Source: an archaeon (GTDB taxonomy: Archaea > Asgardarchaeota > Thorarchaeia > Thorarchaeales > Thorarchaeaceae). From it: a DNA stretch of 64,000 bases. Of this stretch, positions 34,882-43,906 are shown in pieces; position 1 is the stretch's first letter; every line of letters begins with the position of its first letter. The DNA lies in contig JAJRZD010000064.1 of assembly GCA_024275415.1 (NCBI GenBank), positions 31,896-95,895 on the forward strand, written 5' to 3'. A model generated the notes under the pieces. It had not been told where the DNA came from and ran no database searches. It worked only from the letters and a program-made list of their open reading frames with translations. A program made the translations under genes and the position numbers.

Positions 34882-35262
34882 TTACAAATCTATTATGATT
34901 CTCTTGATTTTCGTTTTTGATATCTTCTTCAAACCATGTTGACCTGGCTCATATCTATAGTCTAAAAGACCAGCCTCATACAATATCTTGATTTGCGCGC
35001 TAGCATTTGCCTCAGTTCCACCGAGGTGCGTCGCTACCCTAGTTACATCTTTTTCACCCTCAAGTAGCAATTTCAAGATTTTAAGGCGAGTGCCTGAAGA
35101 GAGAGCACGGCCAATTCGCAAGATCTCTTCGTCATTATTGATTTCAAGTATTTCCGACAATGTCACACCTCGCATCAAGTGGGCGATTCGTTCAAGTACG
35201 GGTTTAATAAGATTACTATGAATGAAAATAAACTTGGGGAAATGGCACTTGTCCGATGTCAA
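34882..35262 (-). CDS. ArsR-like winged-helix regulator
   Basis: The 126-residue protein contains IGRALSSGTRLKILKLLLEGEKDVTRVATHLGGTEANASAQIKILYEAGLLDYRYEPG, a classic ArsR/MarR-type winged helix, and ends in a Lys/Ile-rich tail. No metal-sensing cysteines are seen. It is divergent from the DUF460 gene with only 45 bp between the two starts, so it may regulate itself and that gene. Confidence 0.82.
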   Translation of the reverse strand: MTSDKCHFPKFIFIHSNLIKPVLERIAHLMRGVTLSEILEINNDEEILRIGRALSSGTRLKILKLLLEGEKDVTRVATHLGGTEANASAQIKILYEAGLLDYRYEPGQHGLKKISKTKIKRIIIDL

Positions 35263-35307
35263 TGCTTATAGGATATACTGCGAAAATCACGAATCGAGTG
35301 CGAGCAT

Positions 35308-37329
35308 ATGGAAGACAAAGGCGGATTTATAATTGGTTTTGATATTCTTCCCTCACACAGCCCTCGGTCACGGTCAGTCCCGAAATTCGCCGCAATAATC
35401 ATGAAACAAGGTGTCATTCTTAACGAATATTCCGAGATTTCCCGAAGGGGATTACTCAAACTCGTCAGAGAGATTGAACCGCTTTTTCTTTGCACAGATA
35501 ACATCTTTGAGATAGTCCCAGACAGCAAATCACTGTTCAACCTAGTTGAGCGATTGCCAACAAAGACAAAGATAGTTCAAGTCACAGGGGTGCCGCCCCA
35601 CCAATCTTCGCTAAAGGCGCTTGCTCGAAGGCATAAAATTCCCTGTCGGGGGAAACCATCTCCCCTAGAGTCCGCTCGAATTGCCGCCCAACTCGTTGCA
35701 CTTGGAGTCGGATATACTGTCGAGTGTTTCAGCGAACAGACAGAGATCAAGATTACCCGAGGGCGGAAGATGGGGCGTGGTGGACAAAGCGCAAACCGAT
35801 ACCGCAGAAAGCTTCATTCTCTTATCCAACAGATGACACGACATATCGAAAATGAATTGAAGATTGCAGAGATTCCATATGACAAAGACATCCGCCACTC
35901 TGACTTTGGCTATGCAAGTGCTCGACTTATTGCATACGCACCCCTCCCAGCAGTTAAAGGGCTGATTGAGTCAAAACGTGGTGGCGATTTCAACGTACTG
36001 ATATCTCCAGTTCGAAAAAGAACGGAATTTCTCCCATTAGAGCCTAAACCTGTTCCCACTCATACGACCCCAAGGTATTTCATTTTGGGCATAGACCCCG
36101 GAACAACTGCTGCAATATGTCTTCTCACACTAAACGGCCACATACATCGACTTGTGAGCAGAAAAGGGTTAGTTCGCGCTGACATAATCCGGCTGGTATA
36201 CGAAGAAGGAATCCCCGTCATAGTCGCTTCAGATGTGCCGCAAGCTCCTAATCTAGTTGAGAAAGTAGCACGAGCTGTAAATGCTGAGATATTCACTCCA
36301 GACAGGCCCATTCCTGTATCGGAAAAACAGGAACTTGCAAGAGAATACTCAAGCGATATGAGAATTCGAAATGCACATGAGCGGGATGCGTTGACTGCTG
36401 CTGTCTACGCCTATCGAAGAATCCAATCCAAACTACAACAGATCGATAAGAAGATTCGAGATGACCAAATCTCCATCGACAGAAATCACCTCAAAGCATT
36501 AGTGATTAAAGGGATGCCAATGGCGGAGGCTATATCGAAACTCAACCGTGAGGAGTCTGAGGTCATCGAGGAAATCCCCTCTCGTCCTATAGAGGAGGAA
36601 CCTCTCACACCAGAGAAATTTGCAGCACTTAAGAAGAAGTACAGTGACCTACAACAAGACTATGGTCTTCTTCTAGAGCAGATGAACGATCTTCGTAGGC
36701 ATATAGAATACCTTCGTTTTAGGGAGAATGAGTTGGAGTACAGCATCAAGATAATGAACCGAGAAAACTACTGGCGTGTGAAACGGGATCGAGAAGTTTC
36801 AAAGAAACAGTCGGAGATAAATACCCTGCGTACAGAGAACGAAAGACTTCGGAACAGGATTCGAGGTCTCGAACTACGACTTGATAGACTAGTCGGTGTC
36901 AAGAGACTTGAGATGCGAGGTGATATGCTTGCAATCAAGACAATCCCTCACTTCACTCGTGAGAGCATCGAAGAATACTTGAGAAAAGTCGGTATTAGGT
37001 CCGGAGATGTCATTCTTTTTGAAGATGGATCCGGCGCCGGACCGCAAACTGCCAATCTTCTCATAGAACGGGAGATTCGAGCAGTTATTTTTGATACCCC
37101 TTTATCCCATCTGTCAGTCGAAACACTTGTTGATGCCACAATTCCCGTGATTGATGCTAGGTCGGTTGAGCTGCAACGAATTGATGAGTTTGCTTTCATT
37201 AGCCGGAAGAAGTTTGAGAAGCAATTGGAATCATTCATGCTGGAAACAAAAGAACGAGCCAGAAAAAGGATTGAGGATCATCTTATTGAAATTGTAGAGG
37301 AGTATCGTGAGTCGAGAAAGCAGTCATAA
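35308..37329 (+). CDS. DUF460 family protein with RNase H-like fold and coiled coil
   Basis: The 673-residue protein has an N-terminal alpha/beta domain, then a second domain beginning FILGIDPGTTAAICLL (about residue 258), the first catalytic-Asp strand of RuvC/RNase H-like nucleases. A long coiled coil follows (about 420-540) and a C-terminal alpha/beta domain (VILFEDGSGAGPQTANLLI). This layout matches archaeal DUF460. A nucleic-acid role is likely from the fold, but the substrate is unknown. Confidence 0.85.
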   Translation: MEDKGGFIIGFDILPSHSPRSRSVPKFAAIIMKQGVILNEYSEISRRGLLKLVREIEPLFLCTDNIFEIVPDSKSLFNLVERLPTKTKIVQVTGVPPHQSSLKALARRHKIPCRGKPSPLESARIAAQLVALGVGYTVECFSEQTEIKITRGRKMGRGGQSANRYRRKLHSLIQQMTRHIENELKIAEIPYDKDIRHSDFGYASARLIAYAPLPAVKGLIESKRGGDFNVLISPVRKRTEFLPLEPKPVPTHTTPRYFILGIDPGTTAAICLLTLNGHIHRLVSRKGLVRADIIRLVYEEGIPVIVASDVPQAPNLVEKVARAVNAEIFTPDRPIPVSEKQELAREYSSDMRIRNAHERDALTAAVYAYRRIQSKLQQIDKKIRDDQISIDRNHLKALVIKGMPMAEAISKLNREESEVIEEIPSRPIEEEPLTPEKFAALKKKYSDLQQDYGLLLEQMNDLRRHIEYLRFRENELEYSIKIMNRENYWRVKRDREVSKKQSEINTLRTENERLRNRIRGLELRLDRLVGVKRLEMRGDMLAIKTIPHFTRESIEEYLRKVGIRSGDVILFEDGSGAGPQTANLLIEREIRAVIFDTPLSHLSVETLVDATIPVIDARSVELQRIDEFAFISRKKFEKQLESFMLETKERARKRIEDHLIEIVEEYRESRKQS

Positions 37330-37392
37330 TTCCGTTGCCGATTAGATAGTCTTATATTCGGATAATGGGGATTTGCTCAAGAGGACATACAG

Positions 37393-37554
37393 ATGCCTGG
37401 TTCACACGGTTCACTTACAAAAGCTGGAAAAGTCAGAGAATCCACTCCAAAGGTTCAAGGCCGTGAAAGACACACACCAATTCCCCGAATCCGCAATAAG
37501 AGGAACTATGAGAAAAGATTCGTACGCGGCATCACTATCGGGGTGCGAAAATAA
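37393..37554 (+). CDS. Small ribosomal subunit protein eS30
   Basis: A 53-residue ORF reads MPGSHGSLTKAGKVRESTP, then HTPIPRIRNKRNYEKRF. The HGSLTKAGKVR...TPK start and the basic RNKRNYEKRF tail are those of archaeal and eukaryotic eS30. It lies in another frame than the longer ORF 37373-37558, which is spurious. eS30 is a marker of TACK/Asgard archaea. It follows DUF460 by 63 bp. Confidence 0.93.
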   Translation: MPGSHGSLTKAGKVRESTPKVQGRERHTPIPRIRNKRNYEKRFVRGITIGVRK

Positions 37555-37594
37555 ATAGTTCCTTTCAATCTCTGGAAGATGTACCACTATTCCT

Positions 37595-38215
37595 TCATAT
37601 GCTCTTCCTTTCAACTTCTAAAATCGAGTTTCCTTTAGAATACTGTGTAATCCCCTCCCATATCATTGGCGCCAAATCTCTCTTGAGTATTGGTTCGACA
37701 GCAGGTACAACAACCGCCATAATAATTGAAGTTGAAACCACATGAATGATCATGAATGGTAGGCCAAAAAGAACTGCAATATAATATTGGATCCCGAAGG
37801 CAAGTGAATATCCAATGTTCGTCACTAAATCAAAAATGAACGCCAAAAACCCCCCAGTGATGAACATCTTGCGCCTGCTTTGAAATGTGGTCAAGTCTTT
37901 TGGACGCATCATCCCTCCAACCGCGGCAACGTACATCCATGCAATGACTTGGGTCGTCCAGATTTGAGGGATGAACGGTCCCCATGGGTTGAAGGATGCA
38001 AAGATTAAGGAAGTCAACAGAGCCGTCCATATCCCGATTTCTAACCCAAACACAAGTGACGTGATGAAGATTATGACAGTCCCCAACTCGACATTTGGGA
38101 TTGGAACTAGCACATAATTACCGAGAAGTGCGAGGGCAGTCATGTTGGCAATGATTGCCACTCGCTTACTTTTCGGGATGAAATATCTCTCCTTCTTTTC
38201 TCCCATGCGCTTCAC
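37595..38215 (-). CDS. ECF transporter S component-like membrane protein
   Basis: This 206-residue protein has about six hydrophobic helices: AIIANMTALALLGNYVLVPIPNV, VIIFITSLVFGLEIG, ALLTSLIFASFNPWG, VIAWMYVAAVGGM, FLAFIFDLVTNIGYSLAFG and IIHVVSTSIIMAVVVPAV. This is the pattern of energy-coupling-factor substrate-binding (S) subunits for vitamins. The A and T energising subunits are not in the window. It is the last gene of a three-gene operon whose first gene carries a DUF4430 (transcobalamin-like) domain, so cobalamin is the best-guess substrate. Confidence 0.75.
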   Translation of the reverse strand: MKRMGEKKERYFIPKSKRVAIIANMTALALLGNYVLVPIPNVELGTVIIFITSLVFGLEIGIWTALLTSLIFASFNPWGPFIPQIWTTQVIAWMYVAAVGGMMRPKDLTTFQSRRKMFITGGFLAFIFDLVTNIGYSLAFGIQYYIAVLFGLPFMIIHVVSTSIIMAVVVPAVEPILKRDLAPMIWEGITQYSKGNSILEVERKSI

Positions 38216-38219
38216 ACAT

Positions 38220-38990
38220 CTAGGGCTTCCTTTTCAAGAGCACGAGGACGAGAATCACACCAACGCCCAGTCCTCCAATAATCAAAGAAATCGTCCCAAC
38301 ATCTACTGGCTGAGGAATCGAAATGAAATCAAGTTCCAGCACTAGGATATATGGGACATCAAATGTATACGTCGAGTTCCCCCGTACCAGCACACCCGTT
38401 GCTAGATCATACGCGAGAGTTGTAATCTGTGGTTTACCATAAAGGACTGGATCTTGGATAAAGTCCCAGACTATGCACTCGTACTCGATTCCATTTACAG
38501 TGATGTTCTCATACCGTGACTGTAATGTCCCATTGAGCCAATTGCCTGAGGCTCTTTCAACCGCAGCATAGGCTGTCGTATTCTCTTTCTGAATACTGTC
38601 ACCACTTACAGGGATTGCCACTCCTGGACTCCAAGATACTAGTCCGGAAAGACCCAGAATGAGATTGTTTGCAATCTCTGTATTGTTCGTGGATATGCTA
38701 AGATTTCCGAGAACTAGATTTCCGGTAAGGTATCTATTAGAGCCGCCGACTTCGGTTATCTCATAGGTCATTTTCGTCCCATCCTCAGCAATCCATTTAC
38801 CCAGAAAGACAAACCCCGGCCCCCACCATCCAAAGGCCTGTTCGGGAGCGTCAATTATAGTCCAAGTTATGGTAGTATTTCCATATCCTTGTGGCTGTAG
38901 AATCGTACTATACCCTTGGGCCGTAGGTATCAATAGTGGTTGTAAAAATACAACCGCGAGTACAAGTGTTGCACACAATCGATATTTCAT
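38220..38990 (-). CDS. Secreted membrane-anchored protein of unknown family
   Basis: The 256-residue protein has a signal peptide (LCATLVLAVVFLQPLLIPTAQG), a beta-rich extracellular domain with several NxS/NxT sequons (about 25-225), and a C-terminal anchor (ISLIIGGLGVGVILVLVLLKRKP). I do not recognise the domain. It lies between the DUF4430 gene and the ECF S gene with gaps of 4 bp, so it is probably part of the same uptake system. Confidence 0.75.
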   Translation of the reverse strand: MKYRLCATLVLAVVFLQPLLIPTAQGYSTILQPQGYGNTTITWTIIDAPEQAFGWWGPGFVFLGKWIAEDGTKMTYEITEVGGSNRYLTGNLVLGNLSISTNNTEIANNLILGLSGLVSWSPGVAIPVSGDSIQKENTTAYAAVERASGNWLNGTLQSRYENITVNGIEYECIVWDFIQDPVLYGKPQITTLAYDLATGVLVRGNSTYTFDVPYILVLELDFISIPQPVDVGTISLIIGGLGVGVILVLVLLKRKP

Positions 38991-38994
38991 ATAA

Positions 38995-39498
38995 TCAATT
39001 CCTCTGTTGTTTTATTTTCAGTATGAAAAGCACCACAATGGCAGTGACACCTACGAGGCTTCCTCCGATAACAATGGAAGCATCAAACTGCATGTCTGTT
39101 GGCTCATTGGATGTCTGAGATGGCAATCTCCACTCGATTTCATCTCCATCAGCCAAGAGATACTTGTTTGCCGCAGTTCCGCCAAGCTCCCCATTCACCC
39201 AGTATTGCCAAAAAAGGTTGGCATCAGCATCCTCGTGAACCCCAGAAATCGAAACGACATACACAAGGTCGCCATACCATTCGACCTCTACAGACGTTGC
39301 CGAATTGGTCACCTCGTACACATTTTCTCCCTTAATGTCGAAAAACTCTTGCACTGTGCCATTGCCAAAATCAATTTTGAGAGTAATTGCATTGGCTGAT
39401 GTGTTGAACAATGGATCCGGAACACCTGATGCTGTAGAGTTCAGTTCAGTCAGAAGAACTATCGCCACCAACATCAGAACGACTCGTTGTTCTCTCAT
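38995..39498 (-). CDS. Membrane-anchored DUF4430 protein, possible cobalamin-binding
   Basis: After a signal peptide (LMLVAIVLLTELNSTASG) comes a domain with DADANLFWQYWVNGELGGTAANKYLLADGDEIEW. This matches DUF4430, related to the C-terminal domain of transcobalamin and intrinsic factor. A C-terminal helix (IVIGGSLVGVTAIVVLFIL) anchors it outside the cell. I use ATG 39498, with GAGG seven bases upstream; GTG 39501 is the in-frame alternative. It heads the three-gene operon and sits 14 bp from a perfect palindromic operator. Confidence 0.82.
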   Translation of the reverse strand: MREQRVVLMLVAIVLLTELNSTASGVPDPLFNTSANAITLKIDFGNGTVQEFFDIKGENVYEVTNSATSVEVEWYGDLVYVVSISGVHEDADANLFWQYWVNGELGGTAANKYLLADGDEIEWRLPSQTSNEPTDMQFDASIVIGGSLVGVTAIVVLFILKIKQQRN

Positions 39499-39511
39499 CA
39501 CTCAGCCTCGG

Positions 39512-39533
39512 TAGGATAGGTTAACCTATCCTA
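39512..39533 (-). promoter_or_regulatory. 22-bp perfect palindrome (operator) at the promoter of the uptake operon
   Basis: The half-site TAGGATAGGTT is followed directly by its exact reverse complement. On the minus strand a TATA-like TTTTATAG overlaps its upstream edge, and the gene start lies 14 bp downstream. Transcription should therefore begin just past the palindrome. A repressor dimer bound here would block transcription. No similar palindrome was noticed elsewhere in the window. Confidence 0.8.
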
Positions 39534-39587
39534 TAAAAGATTACCGCTTCAATTGCCCACATGACAACCAGAGGATTGCTGTTTATT

Positions 39588-40409
39588 TCAAAGTGGTGTT
39601 TTTTTTCCTGTCGGATCCCGACAGAACCGGCCAAAATCATGTACCCCGGAAAGATGCTCCCCCGAGAACACGGGGCCATCAATACATACTAAATCCCCTG
39701 TTGGATCCATTCCACAGGTCCCACATATCCCACATCCACATTTCATGTATCTTTCTAGGGATGCCTCAAATTTGATGCTATGACCCATTGCCAACTGATG
39801 GAGTTCAACCATCATCTCCTCTGGACCACAGGTGTATAGACGGTCAACATCGCTACTTGCAAGCAATTCCTCTGCTATGGTCGTGACATATCCCTTTTTT
39901 CCAGCAGACCCATCATCAGTTGTAATCTCAAGATGGAATCTACTATTCTTTATGTGATTGAAATCATAGAGAATCAATTCTGCCTTTGTCCTTGCTCCAA
40001 CAAGTAAGGTCACCTCTGCACCCTTATCGAGAAGTGAATGTACCAATAGACGTAACGGTGCTATTCCTATCCCTCCCGCAACCACCATCGCTTTCCTGCT
40101 ATTCAATGAAAAGGGATTCCCGAATGGTCCTCTTACACCAATCCACTCCCCCACACCCACGCCAGCCAACTGTGCTGTGGCTGCGCCAATTCTTTTCACA
40201 GTGATTTGGACAATGGGATGTTCCCAGAATGAAATGCTCATCGGGATTTCGTCTGTTTCTGGAACCCAGACCATCATGAACTGGCCCGCTTGAACATCAT
40301 TGTCTAGATGTGGCAAATCGAATTCGATCGTAGTTGTATTCTGAGCCTCCTTCTGTGTCCGCCTAATCCGGACTGAGCAAGGATATCCCATTAACCTGTC
40401 AATTCTCAT
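39588..40409 (-). CDS. pyrK: Dihydroorotate dehydrogenase electron-transfer subunit
   Basis: The 273-residue flavoprotein has an FAD-domain motif (IPMSISFW), the NAD-binding VVAGGIGIAPLRLLV, CGPEEMM, and a C-terminal [2Fe-2S] site in KCGCGICGTCGMDPTGDLVC. It passes electrons from PyrD to NAD+ in pyrimidine synthesis. Its start overlaps the pyrD stop (ATGA), confirming the pyrDK operon. Confidence 0.94.
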   Translation of the reverse strand: MRIDRLMGYPCSVRIRRTQKEAQNTTTIEFDLPHLDNDVQAGQFMMVWVPETDEIPMSISFWEHPIVQITVKRIGAATAQLAGVGVGEWIGVRGPFGNPFSLNSRKAMVVAGGIGIAPLRLLVHSLLDKGAEVTLLVGARTKAELILYDFNHIKNSRFHLEITTDDGSAGKKGYVTTIAEELLASSDVDRLYTCGPEEMMVELHQLAMGHSIKFEASLERYMKCGCGICGTCGMDPTGDLVCIDGPVFSGEHLSGVHDFGRFCRDPTGKKTPL

Positions 40410-41296
40410 CTTTCTCGCTCATCTCCCCGAATATTTGCCAATCCAACCAACTCTGATATATGTGACATTCCAAATGATTGAAGATACTTGTCCACTCCAG
40501 ATTTAATCTCTCTAAAGATTTCTATTCCGCCGATAATGGCGGTTCCAATTTGAATGGCGCTTGCGCCGGCTAGGTGCATTTCTATGGCGTCCTGCCATGT
40601 AGTGACACCACCTACTCCGATTATCGGAATCTCAAGGGCACCGTATAGGTCGTAGACGCACCTTACCGCGATAGGAAGGACGGCTGGCCCTGATAACCCT
40701 CCTACCAAATTACCCAAGACTGGTTTCTGCTGGTAGATATCTATTCGCATCGCCCTAACAGTATTGATAGCAACAATTGCGTTGGCCCCCGCCTCTTCAG
40801 CAGCCTTACCAATTGCAACGATATCCGATGCATTAGGTGTTATCTTCGCATATACATCACAGTCCACGACGTCTTTCACTGCTCTTACGTATTCATAGGT
40901 CAAATTTGGGTCATGTGAAATCTGTGCAATCTCTGCATGAGGACATGATAGATTCAATTCGATAGCATCAGGTTCACATTCGACGCCAATTTGAGCAACA
41001 TTGATTATTTCTTCTATAGTTGATCCGAAAATGCTGAGCACAACGGGGACGTCAGCATTCCTCAGTATGAACAGTTCCGCTGTGAATTCCTCTATCCCTG
41101 GATTTGTCAGACCCACCGCGTTCAATAATGCGTGGCGGGTAGACGCCAGAACTGGTCCATGGTGTCCCTTTCTAGGAGTCAGACCGATGGATTTCGTAAC
41201 CACTACATCTGCACCAGCCTCATACACCCGCTTCATCACTGAACCAGAAACGCCCAATATTCCCGAGGCAAGCCAGTATCCTTCAATCTCCAAGAA
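40406..41296 (-). CDS. pyrD: Dihydroorotate dehydrogenase catalytic subunit
   Basis: This class 1B FMN enzyme has LASGILGVSG, VVTKSIGLTPRKGH, ELNLSCPH, YAKITPNASD, NTVRAM, GLSGPAVLPIA, GVGGVTTWQDAIEMHLAGASAIQIGTA. It oxidises dihydroorotate to orotate with PyrK. I prefer TTG 41296, with GGTGAT just upstream, because the product then begins at the family's first strand. The frame is open to a TTG at 41344. It is divergent from nop5, so 41297-41430 holds both promoters. Confidence 0.93.
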   Translation of the reverse strand, partial: FLEIEGYWLASGILGVSGSVMKRVYEAGADVVVTKSIGLTPRKGHHGPVLASTRHALLNAVGLTNPGIEEFTAELFILRNADVPVVLSIFGSTIEEIINVAQIGVECEPDAIELNLSCPHAEIAQISHDPNLTYEYVRAVKDVVDCDVYAKITPNASDIVAIGKAAEEAGANAIVAINTVRAMRIDIYQQKPVLGNLVGGLSGPAVLPIAVRCVYDLYGALEIPIIGVGGVTTWQDAIEMHLAGASAIQIGTAIIGGIEIFREIKSGVDKYLQSFGMSHISELVGLANIRGDERER

Positions 41297-41430
41297 ATCA
41301 CCAGTCCTGTTTTGGGAATATATCTGTAATAAGCTCGACGACAAAATCGCTTGGATGCTCCCATGTGTAATCCAAGAATGGATTTATTTGCATATCCATA
41401 CGATTTCCCATACTCTTGAGTTGGTCAATA

Positions 41431-42687
41431 ATGCAGGTCTATGCCACATTCAATGTTTTCGGGATCTATCTCCTTGATCATGAAAGTAACATACTACACG
41501 AAGTGCTTACATACCCAGATGTGGATGAATCGGTAGACAATGTTAGAAACCTGACCAATGCAGTTGTGACCAACTATCTTGAACGGATTGCAGAGGGAAT
41601 TCCTGATGATGCGACAGTGGTAGTGGCGGACTCCAACTTTGGGTCTGCATTCTCTACGATTGTTCCTGTTCCCATTGAATCTCGGGATAATGACCCCGTG
41701 ATAAAATGGTTCCACACCATTCATGACAGCCAGCTGATAGAACGTGGGGTAGCAAAATCTCGTGAAACAGTCTACTTGTTCCGTAGAGAAGTCGGATTGA
41801 AACTAGCACGGTCTGCTGTCAGTGAGGCAAGCGAAGAAAAAGATTTGTCACTCAAACACGCGATTGATGGGGTAGATGAGATTGATAAATCGATCAATAT
41901 GATAGCGATGCGCCTCAGAGAGTGGTATTCCCTGCATTTTCCATTATTGAATGACATCATCGAAGACCATGAACACTTCGCCAGCATTGTCCGAGTGTGT
42001 GGGAGTAGAACGAATATCACAAAGGAAACCCTCGACATGACCATCATTCCCGACTCCCTAAAAGAGAAGATACTAAGTTCCTCTGACACTCTCGGGGCCA
42101 GCATGACCCCTGCGGATCTGAAGGTGATTCGTTTACTGGCCGAAAGTATCCTTAATCTATATGACCAGAGGAGGGCACTCGAGGAATATGTCTCCACTGT
42201 GATGAATGACATAGCACCAAACATCACGACTCTTGTGGGCCCGCTTGTCGGTGCAAAACTCATCAGGCTTGCTGGCTCACTGAAGGATCTTGCGAGGAAG
42301 CCTTCGAGCACGCTTCAGATCCTAGGGGCAGAAAAGGCTCTCTTTAGAAGTTTGAAGACCGGCGCTGATCCCCCAAAACATGGAGTGATTTACCAGGTTG
42401 CCGAGATCCATTCTGCACCATACTGGCAACGAGGAAAGATCGCACGTGCGTTGGCTGGGAAGCTTTCCATTGCAGCAAAAATAGACGCATATGCAGAATC
42501 CACCACCAAATGCAATCTCAGGGAACAATTTGAAGTCCGGCTAGCCGAGATACAACGCCAGAATCCCAGCGCACCTCCTCCCAAACCCTCTCGTAAAGTC
42601 ACAAGAACTCCACGGAAAACAGCGCATCTCAGAAGATCCCAAGGTGGTCGCACGGGGAACCGAAGGAAAAGAAAAGGAGGGAGATAG
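41431..42687 (+). CDS. nop5: Nop5 (Nop56/58-like) C/D-box RNP core protein
   Basis: The product has an N-terminal fibrillarin-binding domain, a central coiled coil (about 140-250) and the Nop domain signature IAPNITTLVGPLVGAKLIRLAGSLKDLARKPSSTLQILGAEKALFR, then a basic tail with PRKTAHLRRSQGGRTGNRRKRKGG. It scaffolds 2'-O-methylation RNPs guided by C/D RNAs. It starts at ATG 41431. Fibrillarin follows immediately, the usual archaeal pair. Confidence 0.96.
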   Translation: MQVYATFNVFGIYLLDHESNILHEVLTYPDVDESVDNVRNLTNAVVTNYLERIAEGIPDDATVVVADSNFGSAFSTIVPVPIESRDNDPVIKWFHTIHDSQLIERGVAKSRETVYLFRREVGLKLARSAVSEASEEKDLSLKHAIDGVDEIDKSINMIAMRLREWYSLHFPLLNDIIEDHEHFASIVRVCGSRTNITKETLDMTIIPDSLKEKILSSSDTLGASMTPADLKVIRLLAESILNLYDQRRALEEYVSTVMNDIAPNITTLVGPLVGAKLIRLAGSLKDLARKPSSTLQILGAEKALFRSLKTGADPPKHGVIYQVAEIHSAPYWQRGKIARALAGKLSIAAKIDAYAESTTKCNLREQFEVRLAEIQRQNPSAPPPKPSRKVTRTPRKTAHLRRSQGGRTGNRRKRKGGR

Positions 42688-42688
42688 G

Positions 42689-43387
42689 TTGAACGTCACC
42701 GTAAAGCAACACAGATTCCCTGGCATATTCTTAATGGAAGAAAATGGTAAGTCCTCATTATCCACACGATCCCTTGTACCTCGTCAGAGTGTCTATGGCG
42801 AAAAGGTCATTCTCATTGAGAACAACCACTATCGTTTCTGGTCGACGAGAAGGTCAAAGCTTGCTGCTGGAATCAAGAACGGATTACGAGAAATGCCCAT
42901 CCAGCCTGGTTCGCGCGTCCTTTATCTAGGCGCATCATCTGGAACTACTGTGAGCCATGTTTCAGACATCGTGGGGCCAGAAGGTGTAGTGTATGCTGTG
43001 GAATTCTCATCACAGGTTGCAAGAAAACTGATATGGCTTTCAGAGTCACGTAGTAATATCATCCCTATCATAAGTGATGCACGATATCCTTCATCATATG
43101 CGCCTCTTGTAGGTGGGCCTGTTGATATCGTCTATCAGGACGTTGCCCAGTCAGACCAGTCTCGGATTTTCCTAGACAATCTCTCGTTTTATTGCTCACT
43201 TGGCGCCTATGGGATATTGGCAATTAAAGCTCGAAGCATAGACTCGGTTTCTGAAACCTCTGACATATTCGAGCGTGAAGTGGCTAACATTGCTTCTCAG
43301 GGGATGGAGATTATTGATAATGTGAACCTTGAACCCTTGGAAAAGGATCACAGACTTGTGGTTGTCAGAATCGCAGAGGAGTTGTAA
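42689..43387 (+). CDS. Fibrillarin-like 2'-O-methyltransferase
   Basis: This SAM-dependent rRNA/tRNA methyltransferase has the Rossmann motif VLYLGASSGTTVSHVSDIVGPEGVVYAVEFS, VDIVYQDVAQSDQ and the late strand GILAIKARSID of fibrillarins. I start at TTG 42689, one base after the nop5 stop, because GGAGGGAG (676-683 of the 42-kb block) is well placed. The ATG at 42644 lies inside nop5. Length is then about 232 residues, normal for archaea. Confidence 0.95.
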   Translation: MNVTVKQHRFPGIFLMEENGKSSLSTRSLVPRQSVYGEKVILIENNHYRFWSTRRSKLAAGIKNGLREMPIQPGSRVLYLGASSGTTVSHVSDIVGPEGVVYAVEFSSQVARKLIWLSESRSNIIPIISDARYPSSYAPLVGGPVDIVYQDVAQSDQSRIFLDNLSFYCSLGAYGILAIKARSIDSVSETSDIFEREVANIASQGMEIIDNVNLEPLEKDHRLVVVRIAEEL

Positions 43388-43388
43388 C

Positions 43389-43841
43389 ATGAGCAGGATA
43401 ATTGAACGGATGCTTGAGAACGATATCGATACGGCAAATGACCATTTGCCCGCCAAGAAAAAAAGCCTCGAGTCCCTTACTCAGGAAGATGCACCTAGCT
43501 ATCACACTCGTAGTGGGGAACTCTCTCGGTTCCTAGTGGAGGAGATCGAGCATCTGGCCAAGGATATTCCACGGGGTTTCCATCCCACATTCATGCTTCC
43601 TATAATCATGCTTCGGCGCATGGATCTTGGCAGAGGCATCTACACGATTGCGGGTTCAAAGACCGAGCTATTCTTCATCCATAGAACCCTTAGCAATGGC
43701 ACTCTTGAATGGATCGATTTACCGAATTGGCGTCCTATCGAACGACTTGCGCGTCCCCAGGTTCAGATGATCCGGAGGATGTTGCCATCCACAACTTGCC
43801 TTGGTTTCACTATATCGATAAGGTTCGATGACACTTCCTAA
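43389..43841 (+). CDS. DUF61/UPF0216 family protein
   Basis: The 150-residue protein has LPAKKKSLESL, then YHTRSGELSRFLVEEIEHLAKDIP and LPIIMLRRMDLGRGIYTIAGSKTELFFI, a layout matching archaeal UPF0216. Function is unknown. It follows fibrillarin with a 1-bp gap (start ATG 43389), so it is probably in the nop5-fibrillarin operon. Confidence 0.78.
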   Translation: MSRIIERMLENDIDTANDHLPAKKKSLESLTQEDAPSYHTRSGELSRFLVEEIEHLAKDIPRGFHPTFMLPIIMLRRMDLGRGIYTIAGSKTELFFIHRTLSNGTLEWIDLPNWRPIERLARPQVQMIRRMLPSTTCLGFTISIRFDDTS

Positions 43842-43906
43842 CAGTTTATTTCATAATTAGTTATGCTGAAAAGGCTAGGTGGAATAAATAAACACTGGTA
43901 ATCACA

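Noticed and set aside
37373..37558. 61-residue ORF downstream of DUF460
   Set aside because: The overlapping 53-residue frame at 37393 is clearly eS30; this one is its shadow.
39499..39590. Cobalamin riboswitch in front of the DUF4430 gene
   Set aside because: The leader between the promoter palindrome and the start is about 14 nt, far too short, and no B12-box was seen.
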